A DNA stretch of 64,000 nucleotides from Lenzites betulinus (lineage: Eukaryota > Basidiomycota > Agaricomycetes > Polyporales > Polyporaceae). A model generated the notes under the pieces. The model saw only the letters and a list, made by a program, of their open reading frames with translations, had not been told where the DNA came from and ran no database searches. This document shows positions 1 through 12,191 of the stretch, one piece after another. Each line of letters begins with the position of its first letter. Position 1 is the first letter of the stretch. The stretch covers positions 744,001 to 808,000 of the forward strand of contig JABYQU010000005.1 of assembly GCA_022264855.1 (NCBI GenBank), written 5' to 3'. The position numbers and the translations under genes were made by a program.

Positions 1-1594
1 ACGCAGTCTGACGAAGGGAGGGTGAACCTCGACCTTTTGGGGCTGAGGTTTGTGGACAATCTTGGCACGTCCGAGATCGCGGCTCGGGAGACGCGTCGCC
101 TTGACGCGACGGCGTATCTCCCCATGCACTCTGAAGTCCCCGGGGAGCCGCCTCCGATGGATACACGCACCATCGAGGGATGGCGGAAGTACAGAGCCTA
201 CCAACAGCGTGCGGCCTCCATCGCGAGGTGGACTCAAATCGCGTACGTTAATCGCCTCCGGACGAGCCAAGCACCAGTGTACAGTGCAGAAACCCTCGCT
301 GTGGTTCAGCGCGCCTCCCGGCTTCTCCTTCCTTGGGACATACAAACTCGGACAGGCCCGTACCTCTCGACTCCTGAGAAGGTACGGTCGATGATCAAGT
401 CATACGCTACAAGGGCAGAGGAGATGGGCCCTACCGTCAATTGCTTCACTTTCGCCACTCCAGCAGCCGTTGCTCGAGACCTCCCGGCCATCGCGCTGTC
501 CCATATGCCTCAGGACGTCCTTTCGACCCTCAATGCTCCTGACTTCGATGCGACTCTCCACCGCGCGGCCGTCAAGCTGCAGATCGCGTTCCCGGACCCC
601 TCTCTGCTGCAGTACGATTGCGGGAAGCTTCAGATGCTGGCGAATCTCCTCCGGGAGCGTCGGGCGGGCGGACACCGCGTGCTCATTTTCACGCAGATGA
701 CGCGCATTCTCGACATCCTCGAGATCTTCTTGAACCTTCATGGGTACCTGTACCTGCGCCTGGACGGTGCGACGAAGATCGAGGATCGACAGTACATCAC
801 GGAGCGCTTCAACGCGGACGCGCGCATCTTCTGCTTCATATCGTCCTCGCGCTCTGGTGGTGTGGGTATCAAGTAAGCCATCATCTTCGCATCGGCCGAG
901 GCTTGTGCTGACCCAAACATGTCCAGTCTCACAGGAGCGGATACCGTCGTCTTCTACGACAGCGACTTCAATCCCCAGATGGACCGCCAATGCGAGGACA
1001 GGTGCGTTCCTTTCCCTTCCCGCGCCTCCCATCCACTGACCCCGCACCCTTAGGGCACACCGGATCGGACAGATCCGCGATGTACATATCTACCGCTTCA
1101 TCTCGCAGCACACCGTCGAGGAGGCACTCCTGCGGAAGGCGAACCAGAAGCGCTCGCTCGACGACCTCGTTATCCAGCGCGGCGCGTTCGACTGGCGCGC
1201 GCTGCTCACGGAGGACGGCGACGCGGGCGCGCTCACGCGCGCACTGGGCGAGTTTGAGGACGCGGAGGACGCCGCGGCGGCGCAGCTCGCAGCGCGCGAG
1301 GAGCGCATGCTCGAGAGCGAGGACGCGCGCGACTTTGAGGCGGAGGCGGCGATGGAGCGGCGGGCGAGTGTGGTGGAGTTTGCTCCGGATGTTGTGGGAC
1401 AGGCGGGGGTTCCGGATGCGGGTGGCGGTGTCGAGACTCGCGCAGATGAGCCTGCGGCTGCGGGAGGTGAGCGTGCTGATGACGGTGAGGGTGTAGAACT
1501 GGAGGCGGAGGAGGAGGAGGGGCGCACGACTGTCGACTACATGCTCGACTTCGTGCGCCTTGACTGGGAGCATTTTGCAAGTTGGAACGTATAA
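1..1594 (+). CDS. SWR1: SWR1-type SNF2 chromatin-remodelling ATPase, C-terminal part (5' truncated by window edge)
   Basis: Catalytic subunit of the SWR1 complex, which uses ATP to exchange H2A-H2B for H2A.Z-H2B in nucleosomes. Only the last 495 residues are visible; the frame is open from base 1. Exons are 1-872, 927-1001 and 1054-1594, with 54- and 52-nt introns. The helicase C-terminal lobe is clear: HRVLIFTQMTRILDILEIF, then LDGATKIEDRQ, motif V (SRSGGVGINLTGAD, spanning intron 1) and motif VI (QCEDRAHRIGQ, spanning intron 2). The following KANQKRSLDDLVIQ and the pairing of LTGAD with QCEDRAHRIGQ are typical of SWR1; INO80 has LTAAD and AMDRAHRLGQ. The tail is rich in Glu, Ala and Arg and ends in a short aromatic stretch. 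The N-terminal HSA domain and the DEAD-box lobe lie upstream of the window. Confidence 0.92.
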
Positions 1595-1945
1595 GTTAAT
1601 GTACGTTCTATGTTCCGTCGTATATATGTGTTAAATGCCTGTGCTCTAAGATTTAGGTCCGTATGACAATACTCGTAAGCTCCCTTGGTCCATTCATGGC
1701 CACACCGGCCCTTTCGAACATGGTCACAGCAGTATTTGGCTTCACGGAAATATCCGGCAGCTGTCAATCTTTCTTCACATTGGTTGAATATTCAACTTAT
1801 GTTTTATTGATGTGACGGCTTGTTCCCGCACCCCCACTTCGCTCAAGACGTTGGCCATACCTCCCAGGGCCATCCTTCGCCAGCGGCGACGGAAAGGCCG
1901 AACATATATTCTACACCACAGGCCACTAATCACTTGCATCACAAG
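1595..1945. other. Intergenic: SWR1 3' end and promoter of the next gene
   Basis: 351 bp. No coding potential is seen. An ATTGG (reversed CCAAT) lies at 1779-1783, about 160 bp before the next start codon; it may be a CCAAT box, but this is weak evidence. Confidence 0.5.
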
Positions 1946-4001
1946 ATGGCCCCCAACATCGGGCTCGAGGGGCTCTTGCCCTTCGTTTTCATGTCTCTCA
2001 CAACGCACATTATCCTCTCCCTCCGCCTGCCCATCCTCGTCAAGGACCTATTCCTCCTCTGTGCTTACACGGCCATCTGGACCTCGCGGACCCGGCTCCA
2101 CCTCGCCTATCTCGCAACAACGCATCGACTTCAAGAAAGCCTCACGATTCTGCCCGAGGTCGCGGTCGAGGTCGCACGGGCGTTCTACGACCAAACTCTG
2201 GCGAGTTCGTTCTATGCCCTGATCTGGGTGCTCATCTGGGGTCCGACCACTGGGCTAGCCATTTTGGCGCGTTTCGCTTTAGGGATCGCGGTCTTCACGT
2301 GCACGTTGTGTTACTTCACTGCGACGACGCCGCTCAAGGCTCTCCTCTGGGTCCCAGCGTGGTACTGTGTAGTTCAACCGGCGTGCAGCCTCCTGAAAGG
2401 CGCTGCCAAAGGTTTCATCTCTGGAGTCTACCACTGTGTTGTGAGCCCCCGAGCCCGGTCATTCTCCCTCACGCTGGCGGCTGCTGGTCTTACAGGACTT
2501 CGCTCTGTAAAAGCTGGCGGAGTGATATGCATGCGGCATCGACCGAGGCTCTCTGTCCTGGTGCGCTGGGTGACTGCTGTAGGCGCTGCATGCGGGTCAG
2601 TGGGACGTGCTGTTCTGTCGGACATCTGTCAGGCTGCTTCGGAAGGTCTGGCCCTCTATCGCTGGACGGTCGCCACAACCGGAACCCTTTGCTGTTGCGC
2701 TGCCTCTCGGGTCTACGCCAGAATCCTCTATACGTGCTGCCTTCCGGGGCACGCTGCGCAGTGCATGGCTCGTGGCGTGAAGAAATCCGTAATCTTCTTC
2801 AGGGATGAGCCTGGTACCGTGGAGTGCCTCGTCGTATCTATAGCCCAGTTTTGTGAGGAAGCTAAGTGCACCTCGGACGTCCTGATGATGGTGCCCTTTG
2901 CTGCTTTCGCGCAAGGGAAGCTCATACCGTCAGGATCCTCTCGTTGCGCACGGGCGTTCACGGCAAACGCTATCAAGGTAAGCAGACATCTCCGTGAGGA
3001 TGATATGCCTAACCTCGGGATAGACTTCCGCCAACGCGATCTCTGTGGAGCCTCAAGCAGCCGTCGCGAACCGTGCAAGCACTTCGCCAACCTCGACGTC
3101 CGCCGCCACAGCATATACTGGAGACCACATGGAAGCGGTCATCCACGGGATCGCCTCCCTCACACTCTGCGACGCCGAAGAATCTCTCACAGCCAGCCCG
3201 TCCGCCAGCATGGTGACTACGCCGAGTCCCTGCGACCAAATTCCTCCACTCGCAGATTCGGTCTCGTGTGACTCTACCTTCGTGAGCTCCGTCCGGCCGC
3301 TCCGCGGGGACGCACCGCCGTTCGTGTGGACCGGCGCTGTGCAGAGCCGTGCATCGACACCAACGGACCTCCCCGCTGCCTCAGACAGCCCCGATGCGAC
3401 CGTGTGTGGCGGCTCGTCCTCCTCCCTCGACAGCCTCAACCCCACCTCCGCCCTTCCCGCGCAAGCCAACCCCGCCCCCGTCCAAGACGCGGCGGAGGAC
3501 AGCGACGTGGACGTGAAGCCCAAGACGCGCGGGCGGCGCGGCGGGAAGAAGCTCACGCTGCGGCGGCTGCGGCAGAAGCACCAGGACGCGGCGCGCGTCG
3601 CGCAGGCGGCGATGATCGACACCGTCTGCGCGGCCGCAGCCGCGCTGCAGAACGCGGGCGCGCTCGACGGGGAGGACGCGCGGCGGGTCGAGGGGCAGGT
3701 GCGCGCGGCGGTCGAGGCGGCCGCCGCGGAGTACCGCGCGTGGAAGGCGCTCATCCCGGGGCCGTACGTGCCGCACACGGGGATGCTGGACGTGAGCGAC
3801 CTGGACGGGGGCGACACGGGGGCGGAGGGCGACGCGGAGGGGGAGGATGGGGACGAGGACTGCGACAGCGACGGGGGGTATGCGGGGTCGTTGGCGTCGG
3901 AGGTGGTCATGTATCCGCGGGCGGTCGCTTTTGAGCGCGTGCGCGAGATCGTGTTCGGGCGGTCGCTGGTCGAACTGCAGGCACGGGGGATTGTGGCTTA
4001 G
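1946..4001 (+). CDS. Multi-pass membrane protein of unknown function with acidic/basic C-terminal half
   Basis: Not recognised. Spliced model: 1946-2977 and 3024-4001 (46-nt GTAAGC...ATAG intron, phase 0), 669 aa. The start is the ATG opening MAPNIGLEG; no ATG lies further upstream in that frame. The N-terminal 340 residues hold several hydrophobic stretches (for example FVFMSLTTHIILSLRLPILV and ALIWVLIWGPTTGLAILARF), consistent with about five to eight membrane segments, and are rich in Cys and aromatic residues. The C-terminal half is quite different: Ser/Pro-rich and disordered, then a basic block (KPKTRGRRGGKKLTLRRLRQ), an Ala-rich likely helix, a strongly acidic run near residue 610, and a short conserved-looking end (FERVREIVFGRSLVELQARG). 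GC content rises sharply in the second exon. Because the two halves differ so much, a wrong fusion of two genes should be considered, but the reading frame joins cleanly across a consensus intron. Confidence 0.7.
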
Positions 4002-4384
4002 ACATTTCTATACGAGCTGGGTGAAAGCTGGGATAATGAGTGCGGAACGTGAGTATCGGATCGCGGGACTTACCAAGGTAGCCGGTGCAAAACCTATATG
4101 CGCTGCAGTCTTTCATGCAGACGTGGGTGCATGTTCTCTTCTGAAGCGTGGATAGTCTTCCTCGCGAAATTCAAAACTGCACACCAGATGATCATCACAC
4201 GCGGGCAAGTCAGGGAAATCCGTCCATCATCCATAACATCTACTGTACAACGCAGCGCGGGCGTGAATATGCGAAGGGGGTGCTATGTCACGGGGAAAAT
4301 TACACGACAACAAGAACAGCGAACACAACAGCAGCGGCGCTGAGGGGGGACGAAACCGCGCGCCCGACACCGGACGGACCGCGC
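4002..4384. other. Intergenic between convergent genes
   Basis: 383 bp holding the 3' ends of the membrane-protein gene (+) and the subtilase (-). No other signal is seen. Confidence 0.5.
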
Positions 4385-6159
<1,775 letters not shown>

Positions 6160-6179
6160 CGTCGTCGTCGTCGTCGTCG
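6160..6179. repeat. (GTC)n trinucleotide repeat just upstream of the subtilase ATG
   Basis: Six perfect GTC units at 6161-6178, directly abutting the start codon of the minus-strand protease (ATG at 6157-6159). On the transcript the repeat reads (GAC)n in the last bases of the 5' leader. Confidence 0.85.
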
Positions 6180-6593
6180 GGGGAGTTAGGGACGTTCGGA
6201 AGGCGCAGCCTCGACTATTAGAGGCTGCGCGGCCTTGTTTGGACCTGTGTACGTTGTGGCGGGGCTACCCCACATCGTCCACAACCTCCCACATTCGGCA
6301 ACATTGAGCTCAGATGGCGTGAAGACAGATATCAATATATTGTCATTGAATGACTCATCGCACTATCTCGCACCATATAGGTCACCGTCAGGATCGGAAG
6401 CACTTCAAATGATAAGTAATGAACCGAGGAGGATCGAAGTGGCTGACAGCGGGAGGATGTATTCTAATAGTCTTCTTAGAAGCACCAGCTAGCTATGCTG
6501 CTAGTCTAACCTGAACAGATATTAATGACGGCGTTATAAGGTTCCGCAAAGCGGCTCCTGACTGACATGGCTGGCTCAAGCAGCCAAAACATA
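6180..6593. other. Intergenic: subtilase promoter region
   Basis: About 410 bp between the protease start and the tRNA-Leu 3' end, both on minus. No gene is seen. Confidence 0.5.
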
Positions 6594-6673
6594 TGACGAG
6601 AGTGGGATTCGAACCCACGCCCTTTCGGACCAGATCCTTAGTCTGGCGCCTTAGACCGCTCGGCCATCTCGCC
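6594..6673 (-). tRNA. tRNA-Leu (anticodon AAG)
   Basis: Read on minus, the cloverleaf is complete. The 7-bp acceptor stem (GGCGAGA with TCTCGTC) has one G-T pair. The D arm is TGGCCGAGCGGTCTAAGGCG. The anticodon stem CCAGA/TCTGG encloses the loop CTAAGGA, giving anticodon AAG. A long variable arm (class II, as for Leu) is followed by a T arm GTGGG-TTCGAAT-CCCAC. Discriminator base is A. No intron is present. AAG reads CUU/CUC Leu codons after A34-to-I editing. Confidence 0.95.
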
Positions 6674-6783
6674 GTATAAATATTGTGTCCAGCAACTGAA
6701 TACGTTGTTTTGCCAGACAACGCGCCTCTTACGGCCTCCATATTCTCGACATATATTGTTCTAATTAGTCTATACCTACCCTC

Positions 6784-7232
6784 ATGGCTATCCGACCCCG
6801 TCTAGCTGTCAGCGACGTCCTTCACCGCGGTCTCGTCTGGTCGCTCCTTGGGGTGAGTGTGTGGGGCATCGTGATGATGGGGGTCGTGCACCGCGAAACG
6901 TTGAAAGCCGGGAGAGGTGCGTGCTTATGACTTTCTGCTGAACGAATGCTTGCTGAAAGCCCGATGCGCTACAGAGGTCAGCAGCATATATCTATGAGAC
7001 CGCGACTGTGGGCCTTACATGTAGTCATATGCAGGCTTTAGCAAGACAGGAGGCGTTGGGCCAGACACCGCAGGTTGCGCCCAGTCCGAAAGAGGTGAGT
7101 GATCACCGTTACAGAACTACCCATGCACGGGAGGCTGACATACATGTGAACGCACCTCAGGACGAGCAAAAAGAGATTGATCTCGCGGAGGCTGCACAGG
7201 CTGCACTCAAGGGCCGCTCTAATAGGTCATAG
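6784..7232 (+). CDS. COX14: Small single-pass membrane protein, COX14-like (cytochrome oxidase assembly)
   Basis: Probable mitochondrial inner-membrane assembly factor for COX1/complex IV, inferred from resemblance to yeast Cox14: a short protein with D-x-LHR before one membrane segment and a charged Gln/Ala-rich tail. Here the N-terminus reads RLAVSDVLHRGLVWSLLGVS and the hydrophobic span continues to about residue 35, followed by HRETLKAGR. Exons: 6784-6916; a proposed 2-nt exon 6975-6976; 7035-7094; 7161-7232. This gives 88 aa with a natural helical tail (GREALARQEALGQ). The alternative is a single 64-nt intron (6917-6980) that adds about 17 residues containing Cys, Tyr and His not expected in the family. 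The gene itself is fairly sure; its exon 2 is not. Fast evolution of this family makes the assignment moderate. Confidence 0.55.
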
Positions 7233-9054
7233 CATGCCCTTACCGCCCCCTCTAACGTTAGAAGCAAGAGTACTACGCCATAACGGGGGTCCGTCGGGGG
7301 AATGTCATCGTTGAACATCGCGCATCAAAGCATCACGCTCGGTCCGTTCTCATTCTGTATCATACAGTTCACATATTGCATACGCTCTGGGATCCGGCTT
7401 TCTAAAGTCAGCTTGTTAAAAGAAAGTCTTCACAAGTCTATGAACGAAGGAGGTGAGTGACATTAATATTACGGCAAGATCAAAATATGGGCGCGGTCTA
7501 CGCGCACTGGGTGAAGTATCAAGATTCTATACAGCGAGAGGCTATTGGCCGTTGCCAGCGACATACACAGGCATAGAGGACCAAAAGAAGCTGGTTCTCA
7601 CAACGTGTTTGCGGCATGGCAGCCTCACAGTCATGGTGTCCCTTCGTTGACGCAGAGGATTGCCCATAAGTATCCTTGGTCTGTATCCCACCTCTACTGA
7701 ACCCTGTCAATTCCTTAGCGAATTGTCTCAAGGCATTGAAATGGAACCGACCGATGTGAGTCGTCCAAAGCTTCGCTGGATTGCTTTACTCACATTGACC
7801 GTAGGTACATGGGGCTGGTGTACCTGACGGTGCCACCCTTGCTTACCGTACTCCTCTTCAAGGCCTGGACACTACAACCAATTTTCTCAGTCTCTCATGT
7901 CACGCTTCGCCGCATTTGCGTAGTGGACTGCCAAAACACAGTCGCGCGCAGTGTACTCCGCGTCGCCGAAATTGCACAGTTTCCCACCATTGCCCACCCA
8001 CTAATCCCGCCGATATGGTGGATTCGCCTTTTCGGAGAGAGGTCAAGTCAAATCTTACGAGCTAAGTGCAAGGCAGACATTCCAGGCTCTTATCCGCGAA
8101 TAGGAGTCATTCTTCCTCGAAAAGAAGAGTCCCTGTGCTCGTGCGGTGTTAGGCGACAGCCTCGCACCAGACGCCGAGTAGTACTGACCCCAATTACACC
8201 ATTCAACGTAGACGGCGACCATATATATTACATGCGCACTACCCCACCGCCTCAGTACCAAGACCCGAGCCTATTCAAAATATCGACTCTGATGGCCTCA
8301 AGGATGGGCCCTCTATCAAACCACACCCACGACAATCTCAGTCGCATACAACACTGTGACTAGGAATAGCGACTTGGCCTTCGCGGCATTATCGCAAACT
8401 CCTCTATTTACCAAAACCTGTGGTAAATAAAGGGTCCACAGGTGACAGGAGTCACTACTATATGTCCGTCAGCTCATGCGCAACGCATAGCACAGCTGAG
8501 CGCCGACATTCGACGTCATAAATGACGGCAGCATACATCGCAAGGATGACGAGAATGATGACGAAAACGTACACGTTTATATATTGTGCATGAGCGAACT
8601 CGATCAATAATACCAAGGACCATGACGACGGGCGGACGGGGCAGCAACGGCAGCAGCAGCGACGGGAACGGAGTCGGGGTTCAAACAACAATCATAACTG
8701 CGGTATGGATGGAAACGAAACTGAATCAGGGTGTGGGCGTGGATGTGAATGTGGCGTGCAGCCGGGGTGCGAGAGAAGGTGGATGGAGCAGTGAGATGGG
8801 GGAATACCGGTCCGAGTATGCGGGAAGTTGGTGGAGGGGGTCGTGAGTAACAGTAAGTAGAACGGGTGGTGAAGGAGAGGCGAAAGTGGTACATAATGCG
8901 GGCTACTAACTACTACATGGGCAAGAAACGCAAGAGGTGAGAAGGCATGAATGTGGGGCGCGGGGCGGGGAGCGTTCGTGACGGGAAGCACATCTGCCGC
9001 GGAACTGCGTCAGTCTCTGCGCCAGAGTGGGAGGAGGGACGGAGCGGCGACGCA
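7233..9054. other. Intergenic, 1.8 kb, no convincing gene
   Basis: Open frames here (for example 7809-8363 on plus) have no recognisable domain. An 8-bp inverted repeat, ACCTGTGG at 8416-8423 and CCACAGGT at 8436-8443, could form a small hairpin. The last few hundred bases probably hold the 3' UTR of the minus-strand gene ending at 9055. Confidence 0.5.
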
Positions 9055-10788
9055 CTATTGCACCAGGGTGCCCCCGGGCTTGCTCTTCGCGTTAAAGAAC
9101 GTCGACGGCGGCGCGACGGGCACCATCCCGTACGGCGCCGCGGGCATCACACCGAACGGCTGGTAGACGGTGTACATCCCCGCCTGGAAGCTTATCGGCC
9201 ACTGTGGCCCCCCGCGCGGCTGCATCGGAAACGGCATGGATACAAACGCAGACGCGCCGTACGGTGCAGGGTATGCTCCGGGGCCAGGGTACAGCGCGGG
9301 AAGTGGTGGCGCCGGTCCGCGCGGGGGGAGGCTGGACGTGTGCGACGAGGGAGAGAACGATGAAGTGGAAGCGGAGCCGGTAGAATGCGCGATGCTGCCC
9401 GAGGAACGCTTGTGGCCGTGCCCGTGCCCGTGCTTGGACTTTGGACGCTCCGACGTGGGTGGCTGCTGCTGCTGGGGCTGCGGTGAGCGAGCGGGGCCCT
9501 GGACGATCCACCCGTCGTCAGTGACAATGGTGCAGGCGGAGGTGTCCGCGCTCACTACGGCGGTGATCCACCCGTCGTTTGCGCCCTCCGCCTTCGTCCT
9601 CTGCGCCGGCTTGTTCTCCGAGGCCGTGGACATCCCACCCAGCTCGCCGTCCTTGGGTGCGGTGGAGCTGGAAGGCTGCCGGCGTGTCCGGTCCGACTTC
9701 TTCGCCTTGCGGTTGGAGCCCGAGCCGCCCGAGGACCGTAGACGGTCGACGATCTCCCGTGTCTTAGAATTGCGAGGACGCGGGCTGGGCGAGCCATCCG
9801 TGAGAAAAGCGGGCAGGAAAGCAGCAGAAGGTCGTCGTGGGGTAGTACTTCGAGTGGCATTCAGGCTCTGAGTGGTGCCGACCGGCTCATCCTCGGGCAC
9901 TTCGACATAGAATCCGCTCTCGTCCTTCTGTAAGAGGGGTGGGAGGGAGCGCGATTCACGACGATCCGCGGGGGAAGCAGGTTTGAGCGAAGGGAAGTGG
10001 AAGTTGTATGTCGGAGAGGAGAAAGGCGAGTCGCCAGATGAGTTCGAGCCGGAAGTGAGTGGTGGAGTGGTTGGTTCGCGAATGCTGGGGCCGGTGGGGG
10101 TGGAGGGAATGAAGGTGAGGGCTGCTGCGCTCAACAGCTTGGAGGGGAGCGGAGAGAGAACAGTAGGGGACGTCACGGATTCACTGGACACGACCCGAGC
10201 GTACGACGCCTTACTCGGCTTAGGCGTCGAAGGTGGTGGCTCAGAGTCGACCGATTGGTCGCTGTCGGTGGTTCCAGAGCTCGTACTGGGAGTGCCCGGA
10301 GGGGGGGAATGGCTATCCAGGCGAGTGAGGTCCCAGAGGGGGAAGTCCGGAGACGGCGTATCGACCTCTGGCAACGATCCGGGCTCCAGGATACCGCCCA
10401 GCAGCTCGCGCACCTTCTCTTCCCAGTTCTCCTTCGCCAGCGTTGTCAAGTAGCCGTGCGCGAGTGAGTCATGCCCCTCTAGGTCGTCCGGAGAGAGAAT
10501 GGAGACCTCAACCTCGTACCGCTTGAGCGATTCCTCAGCCGCACGGACGCCGCTGAGCCCACCGTTGAGATCGACACCGTCCTCGAGTGTCTGCGAATCG
10601 ACTGCGATCCTGCGCCTACGCCCGCGGGCGAGGAGGTTGTGATAATGAGGGGGGCGGGAGTAACTTGGCTTTGTCTTGTAGGACCAAGAAACGGCCCCGA
10701 AAGACGTCTTCCACCAATCCTCGGGCACGATCTCCCACTCACGCATCTCCCCAGCGAATTCCTGGTCGGCGGTGGCAGCGATAGACAT
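9055..10788 (-). CDS. Disordered protein of unknown function with two DGWI motifs
   Basis: Intronless frame, 577 aa, starting at the ATG of MSIAATADQEFAG; the same frame is open further upstream but without an ATG. Not recognised. The first 120 residues look folded: WEIVPEDWWKTSFGAVSWSY, then a basic RGRRRRIAVD patch and a Leu/Glu-rich helix (LTTLAKENWEEKVRELLGG). The rest is Ser/Pro-rich low complexity with a possible nuclear targeting run (NRKAKKSDRTRR), a Gln run, a His-Gly repeat (HGHGHGHK) and a C-terminus rich in Pro, Met, Tyr and Gly. Two short tryptophan motifs near residue 430, NDGWITAVV and DDGWIVQGP, stand about 20 residues apart. Such proteins are often basidiomycete-specific, which is an inference. 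No neighbour suggests a role. Confidence 0.75.
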   Translation of the reverse strand: MSIAATADQEFAGEMREWEIVPEDWWKTSFGAVSWSYKTKPSYSRPPHYHNLLARGRRRRIAVDSQTLEDGVDLNGGLSGVRAAEESLKRYEVEVSILSPDDLEGHDSLAHGYLTTLAKENWEEKVRELLGGILEPGSLPEVDTPSPDFPLWDLTRLDSHSPPPGTPSTSSGTTDSDQSVDSEPPPSTPKPSKASYARVVSSESVTSPTVLSPLPSKLLSAAALTFIPSTPTGPSIREPTTPPLTSGSNSSGDSPFSSPTYNFHFPSLKPASPADRRESRSLPPLLQKDESGFYVEVPEDEPVGTTQSLNATRSTTPRRPSAAFLPAFLTDGSPSPRPRNSKTREIVDRLRSSGGSGSNRKAKKSDRTRRQPSSSTAPKDGELGGMSTASENKPAQRTKAEGANDGWITAVVSADTSACTIVTDDGWIVQGPARSPQPQQQQPPTSERPKSKHGHGHGHKRSSGSIAHSTGSASTSSFSPSSHTSSLPPRGPAPPLPALYPGPGAYPAPYGASAFVSMPFPMQPRGGPQWPISFQAGMYTVYQPFGVMPAAPYGMVPVAPPSTFFNAKSKPGGTLVQ

Positions 10789-12191
10789 AGAGGGTGGAAA
10801 GTGGCGGGTGGCAGGACAAGGAGGAGACAGGGGTTCCGAGATGGCAAAGACGACCGGCCGCGCCTCCTGTTCCCGTCTTTGAACGAACGAAGGAACAAAG
10901 GAGGTTATCGGCTCAATCACACATGCGGCAGCGGTCGTGGACAGGGATTCGGGAGTGGCACGTTGTGGTCGTGAAGCAAGGCGAGAAACGAGGCGCTTAC
11001 TCAGATGCGCTTGTACATTATGTAGGCAATCCAACCGCCGTCGACGGCCTTAGACTTCCAGCATTTATGCAGCCTAGGTCCGACTGCTAACATCGCATAG
11101 ACATCGTCTTATAACTGCCTTACAGTGCTTTACCATGTGTGCTCGTCACGAAGACATCAGGGACGAGCAATCCAGACACATATGAATGACGCCAGCAACG
11201 CGGTGGACTTCGGAGTGTTCAATGCGGTGCACACGTTGACTGTTGAGTGGCACTCTGCATAAACCACGGACCAGCGTGGTAGCGGAGGTAAGGACATGTG
11301 AACTGTTATCGTGGCCAAGGAACAACGGAGATGAGCCCCGAGGTTGCTGGAGTGTTCTGGAAAGATGCATTGCGTACACGGCGGTGGAGAAACCTGGTGA
11401 CTAGGCGGAGTTCGCGCGAAAGTGCGTTAGTTTACAACAGGAACAGCTGCAGGAAGAAGCGACCGGGCAGAAGGTCCACCCCTCACCGCGCCGAAGTGAT
11501 CCAGCAAGCGTCAGCTGTTGCATTTCTGGTTTAGTAGGCGACTGCTTGCCTTCAGTAGGTCGAGAAGAACGGAAGAATTAAGCGCAACAGAGTCCGCGGG
11601 GTTCATGTTGGCTAGAACTGTATCCTGAGTTCCAATGCGGTGAGTATATATGTGTAGTGAGATGGGAGGACTGCGCTTTTCCAACGAGACGGGCTACAGG
11701 TAACCGGGAAGCTGAACGATGCAATGTTGGGCATCGGAGCCTGAGCACAGCTGTCAAGTCCGCGAAGACTGAGCACACATTATGCTGGATATATACCACA
11801 TCCATTGAAAGCTTGACAAGAAAGGTCAGCACGCAAATAATGGATTCACAACAAATGAGAGAACTATTGAAAACTCACCGAGCTCAGCGAGGATGATGGT
11901 CGTATGGTACAAGTTTCAAGCACGCACACGGCGCTAAACATAAAGTGAACTTAGTTGGATCGAGATCTTGGCCTCGGGTCGGAGGAGCGTCAATGAAATT
12001 GCTGGATTATGTGAAATAGATCACTATGGCTAGAAGAATAACGTAGAAGCATAGGGGAGAATACGAGTAAACGTGGAGTGAGATGATTATGAGAAGAGCA
12101 ATGAGATATAGAGGAGGACGGAAACTTGGCGGCTATAACGTCGTAGAGCCAGCGAGCTCTTGCACCGGTGTGCCTAGACCTATGTGATTCT
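10789..12191. other. Intergenic, 1.4 kb, nothing recognised
   Basis: Lies between the start of one minus-strand gene and the end of another. No frame with domain or codon structure is seen. The base composition is more A+T-rich than the flanking genes. Confidence 0.5.

Noticed and set aside
6493..6741. 82-codon minus-strand frame
   Set aside because: It is the translation of the tRNA-Leu gene and its flanks.
7809..8363. 184-codon plus-strand frame
   Set aside because: Hydrophobic start but no domain, no sensible splice pattern and mixed composition; probably chance.
8416..8443. Inverted repeat ACCTGTGG/CCACAGGT as a terminator or element end
   Set aside because: Only 8 bp per arm, single copy, no associated gene end.
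10789..11034. Upstream extension of the minus-strand disordered-protein frame
   Set aside because: The extension begins at a non-ATG codon; the first ATG is at 10788.
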